From an uncultured Succiniclasticum sp. (GTDB lineage: Bacteria > Bacillota > Negativicutes > Acidaminococcales > Acidaminococcaceae): a DNA stretch of 64,000 bases. How positions within the stretch are numbered: position 1 is the stretch's first letter; every line of letters begins with the position of its first letter. Shown here in pieces: positions 61,257 to 64,000 of the stretch. Position numbers and translations under genes: made by a program. A model generated the notes under the pieces. It did not search any database, was not told the origin of the DNA, and worked only from the letters and a program-made list of their open reading frames with translations. Location of the stretch: positions 1 through 64,000 of the forward strand of contig CADCHY010000002.1 of assembly GCA_902801365.1 (NCBI GenBank). The letters run 5' to 3'.

Positions 61257-62063
61257 TTATTCCACTTCCAGTTGCAGTCCCACGCCCACTTCTGCAATGG
61301 GAAGCATTTTCATCATCTCACATTTTGCGGCAAGGGAAACGCAGTGGCATGGGTACAGCGTCCCCTTTGTTTTTTCAGCAAGAAAACGAACTGTTTCCTC
61401 CAACTGAAGATTCTTTTCCAGCAAATGGAACCCCCCGATAATCCCGGTAATATATTCAGCTTTGCTGCAACGCAATGCCTGCAGAACAATATTGCAAATA
61501 CCGCTGTGGGAACAGCCGGTGATGATGAACAGGCTGTCCTTCCCCATATAAGCAAGAGCAGAGTCGTCCATAACAAAGTCTGCCGGGCCATCCGCGCCCA
61601 ATGTGCCAACAGGCTCTTTTGATTCAAATCCTGTTTCTCTCGGAATTTCTCCCAAAAATGTCAGCCGATCCGTAATTTTCACCGGTTTACTGCCGTCAAT
61701 CAACTGCATTCCGTGAGCCAGACAGCCGTCCCCTGTAAAAGGCGCGCCTACGTCCAGACCCATGTACCGTTTCGGCACAAATGCCCCGGGATGGGCGATC
61801 AGCCTTACATTTTTCAGATTGCATCTGTCCCACAAAAAAGGCAGGCCGCGGGTGTGATCATTGTGCCCGTGAGAGAGTACGATGCAGGTCAGGGTTCCCA
61901 GATCAATTCCCATCTTCTCCGCATTTCTGATAAAAGCATCAGAATAACCCGTGTCAAAAAGAATCTTCTCCCCCCCGTCTTCAATATAAAAACTGAGGGC
62001 CGGTTCCCCCAGATAATACCGGTCTATATAGGTATTGTTGTCCACAAGCACCGTAAGCTTCAA
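61257..62063 (-). CDS. MBL-fold metallohydrolase
   Basis: 268 residues. The metal motif is SHGHNDHTRG near residue 65, with later His in GCSHSGICNIV and GGFHLL and a terminal YPCHCVS. This pattern matches the small archaeal/bacterial group related to the dihydropterin-ribofuranosylaminobenzene phosphate synthase-like MBL proteins; the real substrate is unknown. TTG start with AGGAGG 7 bases upstream. The start overlaps the stop of the TIGR04076 gene (TTGA). Confidence 0.85.
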   Translation of the reverse strand: MKLTVLVDNNTYIDRYYLGEPALSFYIEDGGEKILFDTGYSDAFIRNAEKMGIDLGTLTCIVLSHGHNDHTRGLPFLWDRCNLKNVRLIAHPGAFVPKRYMGLDVGAPFTGDGCLAHGMQLIDGSKPVKITDRLTFLGEIPRETGFESKEPVGTLGADGPADFVMDDSALAYMGKDSLFIITGCSHSGICNIVLQALRCSKAEYITGIIGGFHLLEKNLQLEETVRFLAEKTKGTLYPCHCVSLAAKCEMMKMLPIAEVGVGLQLEVE

Positions 62064-62377
62064 GGTCTTACCTCCTCATCCAGCGTTTCTATCAGAAAAC
62101 TCACCGGGCGGAAGCCGTCATTGCAGGAAATCATAGCCGACCTCGGATTCTTCATCCAGCCGTTGTAAAAATCCTCTGCCCCGTGAGCCAGCGCCATCAC
62201 AAAGGGAGACATGGTTTCCCACGCGCTTTCACACAATCCCTCCGGCCGCTGCCAGCCGTTGGCGATGAACACCTGCCCCTCTTCCATATCGCAGGCGTTT
62301 TCCATCGGGTTTTCGTACTTCTCCATTAAGTCTTTGTGACAGACTTTGCGCATTACCGTAATACGGATTTTTTGCAT
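62060..62377 (-). CDS. TIGR04076 family protein
   Basis: About 105 residues. Features are KIRITVMRKVCHKDLMEKY at the start, a central CDMEEGQVFIANGWQRPEGLC and a C-terminal MISCNDGFRPVSFLIE; Cys and Trp are conserved in this small family of unknown function. AGGTGAT precedes the ATG at 62377. It is translationally coupled to the MBL gene by a 4-base overlap. Confidence 0.82.
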   Translation of the reverse strand: MQKIRITVMRKVCHKDLMEKYENPMENACDMEEGQVFIANGWQRPEGLCESAWETMSPFVMALAHGAEDFYNGWMKNPRSAMISCNDGFRPVSFLIETLDEEVRP

Positions 62378-62415
62378 GTGAATCACCTAATCTCTGATTG
62401 TTCCTCAATACAATT

Positions 62416-63210
62416 TTACTTCTTCTTCCCTCTGCTTTTGCTTTTCTTGCATTTGTACCCGATCTGTTTCTTGCCGTTGAATTCGTAATTCTTTAATTCA
62501 TATTTTTCCGGGAACGCTTCTATCAGTTTTGATAATTTTTCAAAACCGAAGTTCCGCACGTCAAAGTCCGGTTTCGCACGCCGGATAAACTGTCCGGCGG
62601 AAGCGATGTTCACATAGTTATCCGTATCGTCATCATTAATCTGGAATTTATCAAAAGCGATACGGAGCAGATTGTGAATCTCATTTATGTTCTCATGCTT
62701 TTTCACTTTTGCTTTACTGTTTTCGGTTACGCTTTCCGACGCAGAAGGTTCTTCCACCGCAGCGGTCTCCTTCTCCACTCCGATATTCTCCAGGAAAATA
62801 AATTCGTCACAGCTGTTACGGAAAGACTTGGGCGTTTTGTTTTCGCCGATGCCGATGACATACACGCCGGATTCGTGGAGGCTGATGGCCAGCGGGGTAT
62901 AGTCGCTATCGCTGGCCACGATCACAAAGGCGTCATAGATTCCTTTGTGGAGCAGATTGATGGCATCAATGACCAGAGCAATGTCCGTGGCATTCTTGCC
63001 GGACACATAATCAAACTGCTGCTCCGCTTTGATAGCCAGGCGTTTCAGCTCGTTCTCCCAGTTCTTCAGAGCCTCTTTCTTCCAATTGCCATAGGCCCGT
63101 TTCACCACAATGCGCCCGTACGTGGACACTTCCTGGATGACATTTTCAATTTTAGACAGCTGGGTATTGTCCGCATCAATCATAAGCACGATGCTTTTCA
63201 GCGTTTCCAT
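62416..63210 (-). CDS. NYN-domain protein with C-terminal OST-HTH/LOTUS-like domain
   Basis: About 264 residues. The NYN (PIN-like) domain covers about 1-150, with Asp residues in IVLMIDADNTQLS, KNATDIALVIDAIN and VIVASDSDYTPLA that would bind Mg. A charged linker follows, then a LOTUS-like module (VNIASAGQFIRRAKPDFDVRNFGFEKLSKLIE). The family includes RNA-cleaving and RNA-binding proteins. GGAGG lies 5 bases before the ATG. It ends in a strongly basic tail (KCKKSKSRGKKK). Confidence 0.88.
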   Translation of the reverse strand: METLKSIVLMIDADNTQLSKIENVIQEVSTYGRIVVKRAYGNWKKEALKNWENELKRLAIKAEQQFDYVSGKNATDIALVIDAINLLHKGIYDAFVIVASDSDYTPLAISLHESGVYVIGIGENKTPKSFRNSCDEFIFLENIGVEKETAAVEEPSASESVTENSKAKVKKHENINEIHNLLRIAFDKFQINDDDTDNYVNIASAGQFIRRAKPDFDVRNFGFEKLSKLIEAFPEKYELKNYEFNGKKQIGYKCKKSKSRGKKK

Positions 63211-63258
63211 GCAAACCTCCAAAAAAACAGTGATCTGGAATAATAGTAATATAGATAA

Positions 63259-63287
63259 ATTATAGCATCTCGAATTTGATTTCACAA
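63259..63287 (-). promoter_or_regulatory. Promoter of the NYN protein gene
   Basis: Minus-strand TTGTGA (63282-63287), 17-base spacer, extended TGCTATAAT (-10 at 63259-63264). Confidence 0.65.
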
Positions 63288-63362
63288 CAAAACTATGATA
63301 TTGTTTTTGTAGTGGATAATGTAAAGGATATGGATAAAAATTCAGATGAGGAGGAACACACC

Positions 63363-64000
63363 ATGGAAATCAATGCTCTCATGATGGACACCACCGATAA
63401 TGTGGTCACCTGCGTGACGGAAGTTCCGGCCGGCAGCAAGGCGGTTTACCGGAAAGGAGAGGAAATCTGCTCTGTTGTAGCGAAAGAGAATATCCCCTAT
63501 TGCCACAAAATTGCGCTGACTGACATTCCCAAAGGCGGTCACGTCATAAAATATGGTGAAAGCCTGGGCACGGTATCGGAAGATATTCCTGCAGGCGGCT
63601 GGGTAGCGGACCACAATCTGTTCAGCGTGCCCCGGGATTACGACAGCGAGCTGGCGCCTGCCGATTTTCAGATGTGTGCCAGACAGTCCGACGGTGCGCC
63701 GGACCTGAAAGGGTTCAAGTTCTGGGGTTACCGCCGGGCGGAAGGGCGTCCCGGCATCCGCAACCATGTGCTGATCCTTCCGGGCTGCGCCTGCGGCAGC
63801 GAAAGTTCCCGTATTGTGGCATCCCAGGTGCGGGGAGCGGTTAACATTGTATTCAACACAGGCTGTTCCGATGTGGCTGCTAACACCGAGATGAGCCAGA
63901 AAGTGTTAACAGGCTTTGCCTGCAATCCCAATGTGTACGGCGTGGTCATTATCGGTCTGGGCTGCGAAACAGTACCCCACTACAAGCTCCGCGAAAAAAT
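63363..64000 (+). CDS. UxaA-family (altronate/sugar-acid dehydratase) protein, 5' part
   Basis: Runs off the right edge; about 212 residues are visible. Residues 1-90 form a SAF domain with HKIALTDIPKGGHVIKYG, as in UxaA and SuyA; the dehydratase domain then starts with GRPGIRNHVLILPGCACGS and GCSDVAANTEM. Members dehydrate altronate, galactarate or sulfolactate using a metal or Fe-S. GAGGAGG lies 8 bases before the ATG. The substrate cannot be told from the visible part. Confidence 0.85.
   Translation, partial: MEINALMMDTTDNVVTCVTEVPAGSKAVYRKGEEICSVVAKENIPYCHKIALTDIPKGGHVIKYGESLGTVSEDIPAGGWVADHNLFSVPRDYDSELAPADFQMCARQSDGAPDLKGFKFWGYRRAEGRPGIRNHVLILPGCACGSESSRIVASQVRGAVNIVFNTGCSDVAANTEMSQKVLTGFACNPNVYGVVIIGLGCETVPHYKLREK

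Overview
The window looks like chromosomal core DNA from a low-to-mid GC Firmicute with an outer membrane, most probably a Negativicutes member (an Acidaminococcaceae-like amino-acid fermenter is my guess). The Firmicute signs are the mfd-flippase-mazG-divIC-S1 order, the ywiB-like/argS pair, AGGAGG-type ribosome binding sites and GTG/TTG starts. The diderm sign is a TonB-dependent outer-membrane receptor with a signal peptide. Anaerobic life is suggested by class III ribonucleotide reductase, a ferredoxin-domain PreA-like enzyme and Fe-S uracil-DNA glycosylase. No rRNA, IS element, prophage or CRISPR array was seen; there is one tRNA, Arg(CCT).

Layout. 1-7.2 kb: leftward DNA repair and cell-division cluster (mfd, SpoVB-like flippase, mazG, divIC, S1 protein). 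7.3-20.3 kb: leftward metabolic genes (acyl-CoA ligase, PreA-like protein, P1 peptidase, pyrG, argS, putP-like symporter, CHAD protein, 2-hydroxyacid dehydrogenase). 20.5-24.5 kb: DUF456 protein, MscS channel, adenine deaminase. 24.7-30.9 kb: tRNA-Arg and a polyphosphate region (ppk1, a degenerate Ppx relative, a small co-transcribed protein, and a divergent intact Ppx/GppA). 31-38.9 kb: leftward purine block purE-purM-purN-purH(N-terminal domain only)-purD, then guaB-DUF4127. 39-43.3 kb: amidase/PPC operon, uracil-DNA glycosylase, a zinc-type ArsR regulator and DUF1847. 43.7-46.9 kb: nrdG-nrdD behind an NrdR-box promoter. 47-54.5 kb: HerA-like ATPase, NhaC antiporter, TonB receptor, a 168-bp foldback repeat and a purF relative. 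54.7-59.5 kb: a five-gene leftward unit of circularly permuted ATP-grasp, alpha-E, transglutaminase-like protease and two M14-type aspartoacylase relatives. 59.7-64 kb: small transporter, zinc-ribbon protein, MBL/TIGR04076 pair, NYN protein and the start of a UxaA-family gene.

How the genes work together. The most interesting part is the ATP-grasp/alpha-E/transglutaminase unit. In other genomes this trio is predicted to make and process amide-linked peptides or small molecules; here it is followed by an intact zinc acylase and a translationally coupled sister that has lost its metal and catalytic residues. A second theme is altered purine enzymes. PurF has Ser where the glutaminase nucleophile Cys should be, PurD lacks the usual GPNTGGMGAY loop, and PurH has only its cyclohydrolase half. 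A third theme is polyphosphate: a Ppx relative with a broken active site is coupled to a PPK1 that carries a Lys/Ala-rich tail. All family calls come from reading motifs by eye; no database search was possible.
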